64,000 nucleotides of DNA from Anaerococcus porci (GTDB lineage Bacteria > Bacillota > Clostridia > Tissierellales > Peptoniphilaceae), in assembly GCF_009696575.1 (NCBI RefSeq), contig NZ_VULQ01000006.1:88641-152640 (forward strand), read 5' to 3'. A program made the translations under genes and the position numbers. Positions within the stretch are counted from its first letter, which is position 1. The number at the start of each line of letters is the position of its first letter. Below the pieces are notes generated by a model. It worked only from the letters and a program-made list of their open reading frames with translations. It was not told the DNA's origin and did no database searches. Shown here piece by piece: positions 45,884 through 54,348 of the stretch.

Positions 45884-45978
45884 AAATTCCTCCTTTTATA
45901 ATATAATTATAGCTATTTTTTAAATAAAAGTATACAATATTAGAGTATGAATATCTTATATAAAAAGAAAGGAAGATT

Positions 45979-47355
45979 ATGAGAGAATTTGATGTAGTTG
46001 TAGTAGGAAGTGGTGCTGCTGGTGCTTTTATGGCTTATGAGTTTAATAAGCTTGGCACAAATAAGTCTGTTTTAATAATAGATGGAGGTAGGAAAGTAGA
46101 CCAAAGAAAATGCCCAATTACAGAAGGTAAGGTAGATTATTGTATAGGATGTAAGCCTTGCAATATAATGTATGGCTTTGGTGGTGCAGGTACTCTTTCT
46201 GATGGAAAATATAATATAACTACTAATTTTGGTGGTGACTTACATAACTACATAGGCGAAAAAAAGGCCTATGATTTAATGGAGTATGTTGACTCAGTCC
46301 TTATGAGCTTTGATAAGGGAGATGCTAAATTATATTCTACTGACAATACTAACTTAAAAAGTGAATGCTTAAGAAATGATCTCCATCTTCTTACAGCAAA
46401 GGTTCGTCATTTTGGTACAGAAAGAAATAGGGAAATCTTACAAAAAATTTATAATCAAGTTAAAGATAAAATAAACTTTGAATTTATGACTATGGTAGAA
46501 GAAGTTGAATTTAAAGATGGATTCTACTATGTTCATACGAATAAAACAGAAACTATTAAATGTAAGTATCTAGTTCTTGCAGCAGGAAGATCAGGTTCTA
46601 AGTGGATATCAGATACTTGCCAAGAGTTTGATGTAAATTTAATGAAAAATAGGGTTGATATAGGGGTTCGTGTTGAAGTTCCAGCAGAAGTTTTCAAACA
46701 CATAACAGATCAAGTTTATGAGGCAAAGATAGTTTATCAAACTAAGCAATATAATGACCTTGTAAGGACATTTTGCATGAATCCATATGGAGAAGTTGTT
46801 ACAGAAAATACAAATGGAATTATTACAGTTAATGGTCACTCCTATGCAGATCCTGCCTTAAGAACTGAAAATACAAACTTTGCCCTATTAGTTACTAATA
46901 AATTCACAGAACCATTTAAGGATTCAAATGAATATGGTGAATCAATAGCTAGAGTTTCAAATATGCTAGGTGGGGGAGTTTTAATGCAAAGATTTGGTGA
47001 TCTTATCAAAGGAAGAAGATCATCAGAAAGAAGAATGAAAAAATCATTCTTAAAACCAACCTTAAATGCAACGGCAGGAGATTTATCTCTAGTTATGCCA
47101 AAAAGGCAATTAGACGACATAATAGAAATGATTTATGCTCTAGATAAGATTGCTCCAGGTATGGCAAATGATGATACTTTACTTTATGGAATAGAAGTTA
47201 AGTTCTATAATTCAGTAGTTGAAGTTGATGAAAATTTCGAAACAAGTAAAGAGAACCTATTTTGTCTTGGAGATGGGTCAGGAGTTACACACTCGCTTTC
47301 CCAAGCTTCAGCATCAGGGGTTCTTATGGCAAGAATATTAAATGAAAGAGATTAG
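45979..47355 (+). CDS. FAD-dependent dehydrogenase (COG2509-like)
   Basis: The 458-residue flavoprotein begins with the dinucleotide-binding motif VVVGSGAAGAFMAYEF (7-22). A cysteine cluster, CPITEGKVDYCIGCKPC (about 42-58), may bind a metal or Fe-S centre. The C-terminal FCLGDGSGVTHSLSQASASG is the family FAD end. Substrate unknown; relatives are called NAD-utilising dehydrogenases. GGAAGATT precedes the ATG. The hydrolase gene follows after five bases. Confidence 0.75.
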   Translation: MREFDVVVVGSGAAGAFMAYEFNKLGTNKSVLIIDGGRKVDQRKCPITEGKVDYCIGCKPCNIMYGFGGAGTLSDGKYNITTNFGGDLHNYIGEKKAYDLMEYVDSVLMSFDKGDAKLYSTDNTNLKSECLRNDLHLLTAKVRHFGTERNREILQKIYNQVKDKINFEFMTMVEEVEFKDGFYYVHTNKTETIKCKYLVLAAGRSGSKWISDTCQEFDVNLMKNRVDIGVRVEVPAEVFKHITDQVYEAKIVYQTKQYNDLVRTFCMNPYGEVVTENTNGIITVNGHSYADPALRTENTNFALLVTNKFTEPFKDSNEYGESIARVSNMLGGGVLMQRFGDLIKGRRSSERRMKKSFLKPTLNATAGDLSLVMPKRQLDDIIEMIYALDKIAPGMANDDTLLYGIEVKFYNSVVEVDENFETSKENLFCLGDGSGVTHSLSQASASGVLMARILNERD

Positions 47356-47360
47356 TTTAA

Positions 47361-48182
47361 ATGAAATACCTTTATAGGCATATAGAAAAGAAAGATGGAA
47401 TAGTTTTAAGGGGAGTTGTTAATACACCAGATGACTTTGATTCAAGTAAAAAATATAAAACAGCTCTTTTCTACCATGGTTTTTCTGGAGATAGGGATGG
47501 ATCACATTGGTTTAGGATTTTAAATTCAAGATATTTAACAAAAAAGGGATATGTTTGTATAAGATTTGACTTTTCAGGTACTGGAGAAAGTGATGGTTCA
47601 TTTTATGATATGACACTAACAAGGGAGCTTGATGAGGCAAGAATTATTTATGATTTTACTAAAAACTTAGACTTTGTGGATGATAGCAATATTTACTTTA
47701 TAGGTCATTCTATGGGTGGTGTTATAAGTATTCTCCTAGCAGATGAACTAAAACCAAAAAAGATGAGCCTACTTGCTCCAGCAAGTGATATGAACAATCT
47801 TGAGCTTTTGAAAAAAACTGCCCTAAATCTTTATGATTATATTGATGAGAAAAATAGAGATAAAGATTTAAGCGATATAGAAAAGGTAAAGAAACTAGTT
47901 AGTATAAAAGATTTGGATGTTGGAGGACTTAGAATTCATAAGAATTTTCTTTTTGATATAATGGATTATGACATATATAAAAAAGCAAGTTTATATAAAG
48001 GTGAAGTTCAAATTATAAGGGGAGATCTTGATGATGTTGTTTTGGATGAGTCTAATATCAAACTAAATAGGTGTTTTAAAAATTCAAACTACCATGTTCT
48101 TGAAAATACTGATCATTCATTTACAAATTATGATCAAAGAATGCTCTTGTTTGAAATGATGTATGAATTTTTTGAAAAATAA
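47361..48182 (+). CDS. Alpha/beta hydrolase
   Basis: The 273-residue protein has the nucleophile elbow GHSMGG (Ser117), oxyanion residues in YHGFSGDRDG, a RFDFSGTGESDG loop, and a C-terminal catalytic His in ENTDHSF. It resembles feruloyl-esterase-like serine hydrolases. Substrate unknown. It is probably co-transcribed with the flavoprotein gene. Confidence 0.8.
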   Translation: MKYLYRHIEKKDGIVLRGVVNTPDDFDSSKKYKTALFYHGFSGDRDGSHWFRILNSRYLTKKGYVCIRFDFSGTGESDGSFYDMTLTRELDEARIIYDFTKNLDFVDDSNIYFIGHSMGGVISILLADELKPKKMSLLAPASDMNNLELLKKTALNLYDYIDEKNRDKDLSDIEKVKKLVSIKDLDVGGLRIHKNFLFDIMDYDIYKKASLYKGEVQIIRGDLDDVVLDESNIKLNRCFKNSNYHVLENTDHSFTNYDQRMLLFEMMYEFFEK

Positions 48183-48185
48183 AAT

Positions 48186-48214
48186 TTGACAATAAAATAA
48201 GAATCTTGTATCAT
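48186..48214 (+). promoter_or_regulatory. Promoter of infC-rpmI-rplT
   Basis: TTGACA (48186-48191), 17 bp, TATCAT (48209-48214), immediately after the hydrolase gene. Confidence 0.8.
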
Positions 48215-48221
48215 AACAAAA

Positions 48222-48349
48222 GAGAGTTAAAGAAGTACCCAATACTCACCTGCCGACAATTGTGTCTTCAGGTTACAATCTCTATTAGAAGAAATTTCTA
48301 ATATATTATTGATTTATTATGGGTACTTTTAGTACCCATTTTTTTATGC
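48222..48349 (+). promoter_or_regulatory. infC operon leader with attenuator (L20-leader type)
   Basis: The leader ends in a strong terminator, GGGTAC-TTTTA-GTACCC with a T7 run (about 48320-48347). An upstream copy GTACCC (48235-48240) can pair with GGGTAC instead, so a switch between two structures is visible. In Firmicutes L20 controls this operon by such a leader. The mechanism is inferred from position and structure. Confidence 0.7.
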
Positions 48350-48366
48350 ATATATTCGGAGGGAAC

Positions 48367-48885
48367 ATTATAAAAGATTTAAAAATTAATGAAGAAATAA
48401 GAGACAATAAGCTTAGACTAATTGATGAAGATGGAGAACAAATTGGTGTAGTATCTAAAAATGAAGCCTTAGATAGGGCTTTTGATAAACATTTGGATCT
48501 AGTATTAATGTCACCAAATGCTAAGCCACCAGTTGCAAGAATCATGGACTATGGTAAATATAAGTACGAACAAGAGAAAAAAGCTAAAGAAAACAAGAAA
48601 AAGCAAAAAACTATTCAAACTAAAGAAACAAGATTTAGCCTTAATATCGAAGATCATGATTTAGCAACAAAGGCAAATCAATCAAAGAAATTCCTTGACA
48701 ATGGAGATAAAGTTAAGGTTTCTGTTAGGTTTAAGGGTAGAGAATTGGGTCATAAAAACTTAGGCTATGATTTATTAGATAAATTTATAGAAATGGTTGG
48801 AGATAGTGCTAAAATTGATAAGAAACCTCAAATGGAAGGTAGATCACTTGTACTATTCATCTCACCTAATAATGAAGAAAAATAG
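48367..48885 (+). CDS. infC: Translation initiation factor IF-3 (ATT start)
   Basis: IF-3 keeps 30S subunits free and proofreads starts. The 172-residue protein reads (M)IKDLKINEEIRDNKLRL, then DRAFDKHLDLVLMSPNAKPPVARIMDYGK and the C-terminal FKGRELGHKNLG. No ATG or GTG fits the conserved N-terminus; the frame's ATG at 48319 lies in the attenuator. The ATT at 48367 follows GGAGGG and matches the AUU start used by infC in many bacteria for autoregulation. Spacing to the ribosome site is short (3 nt). Confidence 0.9.
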   Translation: MIKDLKINEEIRDNKLRLIDEDGEQIGVVSKNEALDRAFDKHLDLVLMSPNAKPPVARIMDYGKYKYEQEKKAKENKKKQKTIQTKETRFSLNIEDHDLATKANQSKKFLDNGDKVKVSVRFKGRELGHKNLGYDLLDKFIEMVGDSAKIDKKPQMEGRSLVLFISPNNEEK

Positions 48886-48894
48886 GAGGCTAAC

Positions 48895-49095
48895 ATGGCT
48901 AAAAACAAAATCAAAACTAAAAGAGCAGCTGCTAAAAGATTTAAAGTTACAGGCAGTGGAAAAATAAAAAGATATAAGGCTTATAAAGGACACCTTACAG
49001 CTAAAAAATCACCAGCAAGAAAAAGAAGATTAAGAAAATCTACAATTGCATCTAAGGGTGATCAAAAGAACATCAAGGTATTATTAAACATCTAA
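48895..49095 (+). CDS. rpmI: Ribosomal protein L35
   Basis: The 66-residue, strongly basic protein has the L35 core [20 protein letters not shown] and the [10 protein letters not shown] end region. It lies 9 bp after infC with GGAGG before the start. Confidence 0.95.
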   Translation: MAKNKIKTKRAAAKRFKVTGSGKIKRYKAYKGHLTAKKSPARKRRLRKSTIASKGDQKNIKVLLNI

Positions 49096-49107
49096 TAGGG
49101 GGATTAA

Positions 49108-49461
49108 ATGGCAAGAGTTAAAAGAGCAATAAATGCAAAAAAAAGACATAAAAAAGTTTTAAAACAAGCTAAAGGTTACTTCGGTTCAAAATCATTACTT
49201 TTCAAAACTGCTAACCAAGCTGTGATGAAATCTTTACAATATGCTTATATTGGAAGAAAAAGAAGAAAAAGAGATTTCAGAAAGTTATGGATTGCTAGGA
49301 TCAACGCTGCTGCTAGAGCAAATGGAACAAGCTATTCAAAGTTGATGGGTAATCTTAAGAAAGCTAACATTGAAATCAATAGAAAGATGCTAGCTGAAAT
49401 AGCAGTATCAAATCCTGAAGAATTTACAAAATTAGTAGAATTAGCTAACCAAGCTGCTTAA
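49108..49461 (+). CDS. rplT: Ribosomal protein L20
   Basis: The 117-residue protein starts [16 protein letters not shown] and has [24 protein letters not shown] blocks ([18 protein letters not shown]), and [21 protein letters not shown]20 is needed early in 50S assembly and is the expected repressor of this operon. Its stop overlaps the next gene (TAATG). Confidence 0.95.
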   Translation: MARVKRAINAKKRHKKVLKQAKGYFGSKSLLFKTANQAVMKSLQYAYIGRKRRKRDFRKLWIARINAAARANGTSYSKLMGNLKKANIEINRKMLAEIAVSNPEEFTKLVELANQAA

Positions 49462-50189
49462 TGATTATAAAATCAGATTCTAACGAAAAATATAAATATA
49501 TTTATAAATTAAAAAAGAAGAAGTATAGGAAAAAATATGGGGTCTTTGTAGTAGAATCTATAAAAATAGTAGAACAAATTCCTCCTGATATGGAGCTTTT
49601 GTTTATATTCGTAAATGAAGATATGAAAGATTTTCAAACAGACTATCCTAAAATAGTTTTTTCTAATAGTCTTTTTAACAGACTTTCAAGTCTTGAAAAT
49701 CCTGAAGGAGTTTCAGCTTGTCTAAAGATTAAGGCCCCTAAACATATTTCTTCAAAAAAAGTACTATTATTAGATCACTTACAAGATCCAGGAAATCTTG
49801 GTACCATCATAAGAAGTGCTGAGGCTTTTGGTTTTAAGGATATAATATTATTAAATAATTGTGTTGATATCTATAATGAAAAGACTATAAGAGCTAGTAT
49901 GGGATCTATTTTTAGGTTGAATTTTTTAGAATATTCAATAAATGAAGTAAAAGATTTGTTAAATGATTACAAGCTTATTTTGGCAGATATGGATGGGAAA
50001 AGTTCTGATTGTTTTAAGGATTTTAACAAGATAATTCTTGCTATAGGAAATGAAGCCAATGGGATAGGAAATGATTTAAGAAATCTTACAAATGATTTTA
50101 TATCTATAAAGATGCAAGGTGAGATTGAATCACTAAATGCAGCTATTGCTGCATCAATATTAATGAATAATTTAGCCAAAGCGGACTAA
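49461..50189 (+). CDS. TrmH/SpoU-family RNA 2'-O-methyltransferase
   Basis: The 242-residue protein has an N-terminal substrate-binding segment (KLKKKKYRKKYGVFVVES) and the SPOUT knot motifs LLDHLQDPGNLGTIIRSAEAFGF, LAIGNEANGIG and SLNAAIAASILM. It methylates a ribose in rRNA or tRNA; such genes often follow rplT. The one-base overlap with rplT implies co-translation. Confidence 0.85.
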   Translation: MIIKSDSNEKYKYIYKLKKKKYRKKYGVFVVESIKIVEQIPPDMELLFIFVNEDMKDFQTDYPKIVFSNSLFNRLSSLENPEGVSACLKIKAPKHISSKKVLLLDHLQDPGNLGTIIRSAEAFGFKDIILLNNCVDIYNEKTIRASMGSIFRLNFLEYSINEVKDLLNDYKLILADMDGKSSDCFKDFNKIILAIGNEANGIGNDLRNLTNDFISIKMQGEIESLNAAIAASILMNNLAKAD

Positions 50190-50192
50190 AGC

Positions 50193-50390
50193 TATACTAT
50201 CCAAGCAAAGCAAGTGGTAGATGATGAGAGGCCACCTTGTAACGGTATAGTAATTCACCGCCCAGCTTTGATACGAAACTAAGTAGTTGATACGGTTACG
50301 CGTTATAGTTATTAAGTGGGTTATTTATAACCAAATTAGGTGGTACCGCAGGCTAGTCTGTCCTTTTATAGGGCAGTTTTTTTGTACCAA
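50193..50390 (+). promoter_or_regulatory. T-box leader of pheST, Phe (TTC) specifier
   Basis: The antiterminator bulge AGGTGGTACCGC (50338-50349) and the terminator CTGTCC/GGGCAG with T7 (about 50358-50385) are clear. The specifier reads TTC at 50254-50256, in the context TAA-TTC-A before a CCGCCC/AGC stem base, matching the phenylalanyl-tRNA synthetase genes below. Confidence 0.9.
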
Positions 50391-50408
50391 AAATTATTGG
50401 AGGATTAT

Positions 50409-51431
50409 ATGAAAGAAGAATTAAAGGCCTTGGTAGAAGAAGCTACAAAGGCAATAGAAGAAAAAACAGACCTTAAATCCTTAGAAGAGTTAAGGGTTAA
50501 GTATTTAGGAAAAAAGGGAAAGATTACAGCTTTTAAGAAAAATATTTCCAAACTTCCAAACGAAGAAAAACCAATGGCAGGAAAGCTTATAAATGAAACT
50601 AGTAGAGAAGTTGAAAAAATACTAGAAAAGAGAAAAGAAATAATAAAAAAAGAACTTCTAGAAAAAAAGATAAAGGAAGAAAAGATAGATGTAACTGCAA
50701 ATTTTGACATCTATGAAACTGGACATTTTTCAGTTATAAATCAAACTATGGCTGAACTTGAAGAAATATTTCAAAATATGGGATTTGATGTAGTAGAGGG
50801 GCCAGAAATTGATACTGTAAAAAATGTATTTGATGATCTTAACTCACCTAAAAATCACCCTTCAAGATCTCTTTCAGATACTTTCTATATAGATGAAGAT
50901 ACTCTTCTTCGTCCACATACATCTAGCATGCAAATTCGTGTTATGAATGAAGGAAAACTTCCGATTAAGATGGTATCAGCAGGAAGAGTATTTAGAAACG
51001 ACGAAGTCGATGCAACTCACTCACCAATGTTTCATCAATTGGAATGTTTAGTTGTAGATGAGAATGCATCTCTTGCAAATCTTAAATCAACACTTGAAAC
51101 ATTTATAAAAGAAATGTTTGGCAATGACATGAAGATGCGTTATCGTCCTCACCATTTTCCATTTACAGAACCATCACTTGAAGTTGATGTAACTTGTCCA
51201 TCATGCGGTGGCAAGGGATGTCCTGCTTGCTCAAATACTGGATGGTCAATGGAACTTTTAGGTGGAGGAATGGTTCATCCAAATGTATTAGAAAATTGTG
51301 GAATAGATAGTGAAAAATATACTGGTTTTGCCTTCGGTCTTGGAGTTGATAGAATTGCCATGGTTAAGTATGGACTAGATGATATTAGATTACTATTTGA
51401 TAATGACAAGAGATTTATTAAACAATTCTAG
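50409..51431 (+). CDS. pheS: Phenylalanyl-tRNA synthetase alpha subunit
   Basis: The 340-residue catalytic subunit has an N-terminal coiled coil (1-90), motif 2 GRVFRNDEVDATHSPMFHQ and motif 3 GFAFGLGVDRIAM. It charges tRNA-Phe as an alpha2beta2 enzyme. The start at 50409 follows GGAGG; longer frames run into the T-box. A Zn-like cluster CPSCGGKGCPAC, present in some bacterial PheS, is seen at about residues 265-276. Confidence 0.95.
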   Translation: MKEELKALVEEATKAIEEKTDLKSLEELRVKYLGKKGKITAFKKNISKLPNEEKPMAGKLINETSREVEKILEKRKEIIKKELLEKKIKEEKIDVTANFDIYETGHFSVINQTMAELEEIFQNMGFDVVEGPEIDTVKNVFDDLNSPKNHPSRSLSDTFYIDEDTLLRPHTSSMQIRVMNEGKLPIKMVSAGRVFRNDEVDATHSPMFHQLECLVVDENASLANLKSTLETFIKEMFGNDMKMRYRPHHFPFTEPSLEVDVTCPSCGGKGCPACSNTGWSMELLGGGMVHPNVLENCGIDSEKYTGFAFGLGVDRIAMVKYGLDDIRLLFDNDKRFIKQF

Positions 51432-51439
51432 GAGGAGAA

Positions 51440-53818
51440 ATGTTAGTACCTTTAATTTGGCAAAAAGATTATATAAAATTAGATAAAGATTTAAAGACAA
51501 TAACAGATAGACTATCAGAAACAGGTTCACATGTTGAAAGTGTATATACCATTTCTGATAAACTTGAAGGACTTGTAGTAGGAAAAGTTTTAAAACAAGT
51601 AAAGCATCCAAATGCAGATAAATTACAAGTTCTAACTATAGATATAGGAAGTGAAATCACTATAGTAACCTCAGCTAAAAATACTAAAGAGGGAGATTAT
51701 CTTATAGTTATAAAATCTGGTTCTACTATTAATGGACAAAAAATAGATGATCATGATTTTTTTGGAATAACAAGCCAAGGTATGCTCACTTCATATAAGG
51801 AAATAGGATATGATGATTCTCTTATTGAAAAAAAATCAAAGGATGGAGTTATTGTACTATCTTCTGAATTTAAGCCTGGAACACCTGCAATTGAAGTTTT
51901 ATATTCAAACACCCCAGTAATTGAGTATGAAATTACTCCAAATAGACCTGACTGTTTATCTATAATAGGAATGGCAAGAGAATCTGCAGCATCATTTAAT
52001 AGTAAGATATCCTATCCATCAATAGATTATCCTACTGTATCTGATAAAAAGGAAGATTACTTTAAGAAAATTGAAATTAAATCAGATAAGTGTAAAAGAT
52101 ATACAGGAAGAATTGTAAAAAATGTTAAAGTAGGAGAATCTCCACAATGGCTTAAAAACTTATTAATGCTTGCTGGTATGAGACCTGTAAATAACATAGT
52201 AGATATAACAAATTTTGTAATGCTTGAAACAGGCCAACCACTTCACGCTTATGACCTTGAAAGTCTTGCTGATAGAAAAATTATAGTAAGAGATGCAAAA
52301 GAAGGAGAGCTCATAAAAACATTAGATGGTGTAGAAAGAAAACTTAACTCAGATGTACTTCTTATAGCTGACGGAAAAGAGGCTATAGGTATTGCAGGAA
52401 TTATGGGTTCGATGGATAGCGAAATTACAGAAAACACAAAGACTATCCTACTAGAATCTGCAAACTTTGATTCAGATAATATTAGAAAGTCATCTAAAAG
52501 TTTAAATCTAAGAAGTGAAGCGAGTTCAAGATTTGAAAAACAAATTTCAGTAGAAAATTCTGAATTTGCATCAAAAAGAGTAATGAAATTAATAACAGAT
52601 TTAGGACTTGGAGAAGTGCTTGAAGATAGCTTTGATGAAGGTTATAAAAATAGCGAAGAAAACGAAGTTAAACTTAGGATATCTAGACTAAATAGTTTAA
52701 TAGGACATGAATTTTCTAAGGATGAAGCTATAAGTTATCTTAAATCCTTAGAATTTGAGGTAAGGGATTTAGATGAAGACACAATAATAGCGAAAATCCC
52801 TCATTTTAGGATGGATATTTCTATAGAAGCTGATCTTATAGAAGAGATTGCAAGGCTATATGGTATGGGAAAAGTTATTTCAAAACCACTATACTCATCA
52901 CTTCAAAGAGGAGAGAAATCTCCTATGAGATTATTAAAAGATGATTTAAAACTCAATCTTTTTGGTCAACAATTTTCAGAAATCACAACATACTCATTTA
53001 TATCACCAAAGGAATATGATAAGCTAGGTATAAATGAGGACTCAAAACTTAGAGATTTTGTAAAAATAATTAATCCTTTGGGAGAAGACTACTCTGTAAT
53101 GAGGACTACCTTACTTGCAAACATGCTCACTACAATCTCAAAAAACCTATCTTATAAACAAAAAGATTTAAGATTTTATGAAATTGGTACAAGTTTTATA
53201 AAAACAGGTGAGAAACTTCCTTCAGAAAGACAATACCTAAGTATGGGACTTTACGGAAATTACACTTTTTATAATCTTAAGGATTTCTTTATAAAGGCCA
53301 TGGCAAGAACCGGATTTAGAGGTTTTGAATTTAAAACTGAAGAAAATGTCAAAGCTTTCCATTCAGGACGTTGTGCCAATATTTATTTTGATGGAAAAAA
53401 GATAGGAATAATGGGTCAAATATCTTATGAAAGTCTTGAAGCCTATAATATCAAAGGACTTGCTTTAGCATTAGAGATAGATCTCTCATTAATTGCTGAT
53501 AAAAGACTTACAGATATAAGATACAAGCCTTTAGATAAGTATCCATCAAGTTTACGTGACTATTCGTTTATTTGTGATATAAATGTAGAAAGCAGGAAGA
53601 TTGAGGATATAATAATAACTAGAGCAAAAGGTCTTGTAAGAAGTATAGAAATATTTGATATTTACCAAGGTGAACAAATTGAAGAAGGTAAAAAATCAAT
53701 CTCATATAAGGTGGCTTTCGGTAAAAGCGATAGGACACTAAAAGATGAGGAAGTTGAAAAAATTGAAAAAGAATTTTTAAAGGATTTGGAAGAAAAAGAC
53801 GTTGTTTTACGTAGTTAG
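51440..53818 (+). CDS. pheT: Phenylalanyl-tRNA synthetase beta subunit
   Basis: The 792-residue subunit shows an EMAP/tRNA-binding domain (about 40-150, VGKVLKQVKHPNADKLQVL), the B3/B4 editing domain (ITPNRPDCLSIIGMARE, NIVDITNFVMLETGQPLHAYDL), B5, and a C-terminal FDX-ACB domain (YPSSLRDYSFICD). Length and domain order are normal. It lies eight bases after pheS. Confidence 0.95.
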   Translation: MLVPLIWQKDYIKLDKDLKTITDRLSETGSHVESVYTISDKLEGLVVGKVLKQVKHPNADKLQVLTIDIGSEITIVTSAKNTKEGDYLIVIKSGSTINGQKIDDHDFFGITSQGMLTSYKEIGYDDSLIEKKSKDGVIVLSSEFKPGTPAIEVLYSNTPVIEYEITPNRPDCLSIIGMARESAASFNSKISYPSIDYPTVSDKKEDYFKKIEIKSDKCKRYTGRIVKNVKVGESPQWLKNLLMLAGMRPVNNIVDITNFVMLETGQPLHAYDLESLADRKIIVRDAKEGELIKTLDGVERKLNSDVLLIADGKEAIGIAGIMGSMDSEITENTKTILLESANFDSDNIRKSSKSLNLRSEASSRFEKQISVENSEFASKRVMKLITDLGLGEVLEDSFDEGYKNSEENEVKLRISRLNSLIGHEFSKDEAISYLKSLEFEVRDLDEDTIIAKIPHFRMDISIEADLIEEIARLYGMGKVISKPLYSSLQRGEKSPMRLLKDDLKLNLFGQQFSEITTYSFISPKEYDKLGINEDSKLRDFVKIINPLGEDYSVMRTTLLANMLTTISKNLSYKQKDLRFYEIGTSFIKTGEKLPSERQYLSMGLYGNYTFYNLKDFFIKAMARTGFRGFEFKTEENVKAFHSGRCANIYFDGKKIGIMGQISYESLEAYNIKGLALALEIDLSLIADKRLTDIRYKPLDKYPSSLRDYSFICDINVESRKIEDIIITRAKGLVRSIEIFDIYQGEQIEEGKKSISYKVAFGKSDRTLKDEEVEKIEKEFLKDLEEKDVVLRS

Positions 53819-53826
53819 GAGAAAAT

Positions 53827-54348
53827 GTGGCAGAAAAAATCAAGGTTAATATTGCTGGCATGGATTACACTTTAACTAGTGAATTAGACAAGACTCAAAT
53901 ACAACAAATAGCAGCTTATGTTGACAAAAAAATTAAAGAAGTTGACAATGATAAGCTTACACGTGAAAATCAATTATTACTTGCAGCCCTAAATATAACA
54001 GATGAGATGTATAATCTCTTAATAAAACATAAAAAATTAAAAGATGAGGCTAAAGAGCCTATAGAAAAGTATCCAAGGCTAAGGGATGATTACCAATCCT
54101 TAATTATGGATTATGAGAAAGTTAAAGCTGACTTTGAAAAATCTAAAGATGATTTTATGGAATCTATGAAAAAAATAGACGATCTAAATTCAGTTATTAA
54201 TAAGATTAAGCAAGAAATTGAGAATAAGGATAAGATTATAAAGTCTAAAGATAATAATCTTAAGAAATTAAGAGAAAACTTACAAAAACTTCAAGATGAT
54301 AACCTTGACCTTAACAAGAAGGTCAAGGAGCTTGAAAAGGACTTATAA
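53827..54348 (+). CDS. zapA: Cell-division protein ZapA
   Basis: ZapA cross-links FtsZ filaments. The first 85 residues match ZapA (KVNIAGMDYTLTSELDKTQIQQIAAYVDKKI in pieces such as GMDYTL and QIAAYVDKKI); residues 95-173 form a long charged coiled coil. Translation starts at GTG 53827 after AGGAGA. The gene sits between pheT and the U32 gene, a common Firmicute order. The stop overlaps the next start. Confidence 0.85.
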   Translation: MAEKIKVNIAGMDYTLTSELDKTQIQQIAAYVDKKIKEVDNDKLTRENQLLLAALNITDEMYNLLIKHKKLKDEAKEPIEKYPRLRDDYQSLIMDYEKVKADFEKSKDDFMESMKKIDDLNSVINKIKQEIENKDKIIKSKDNNLKKLRENLQKLQDDNLDLNKKVKELEKDL

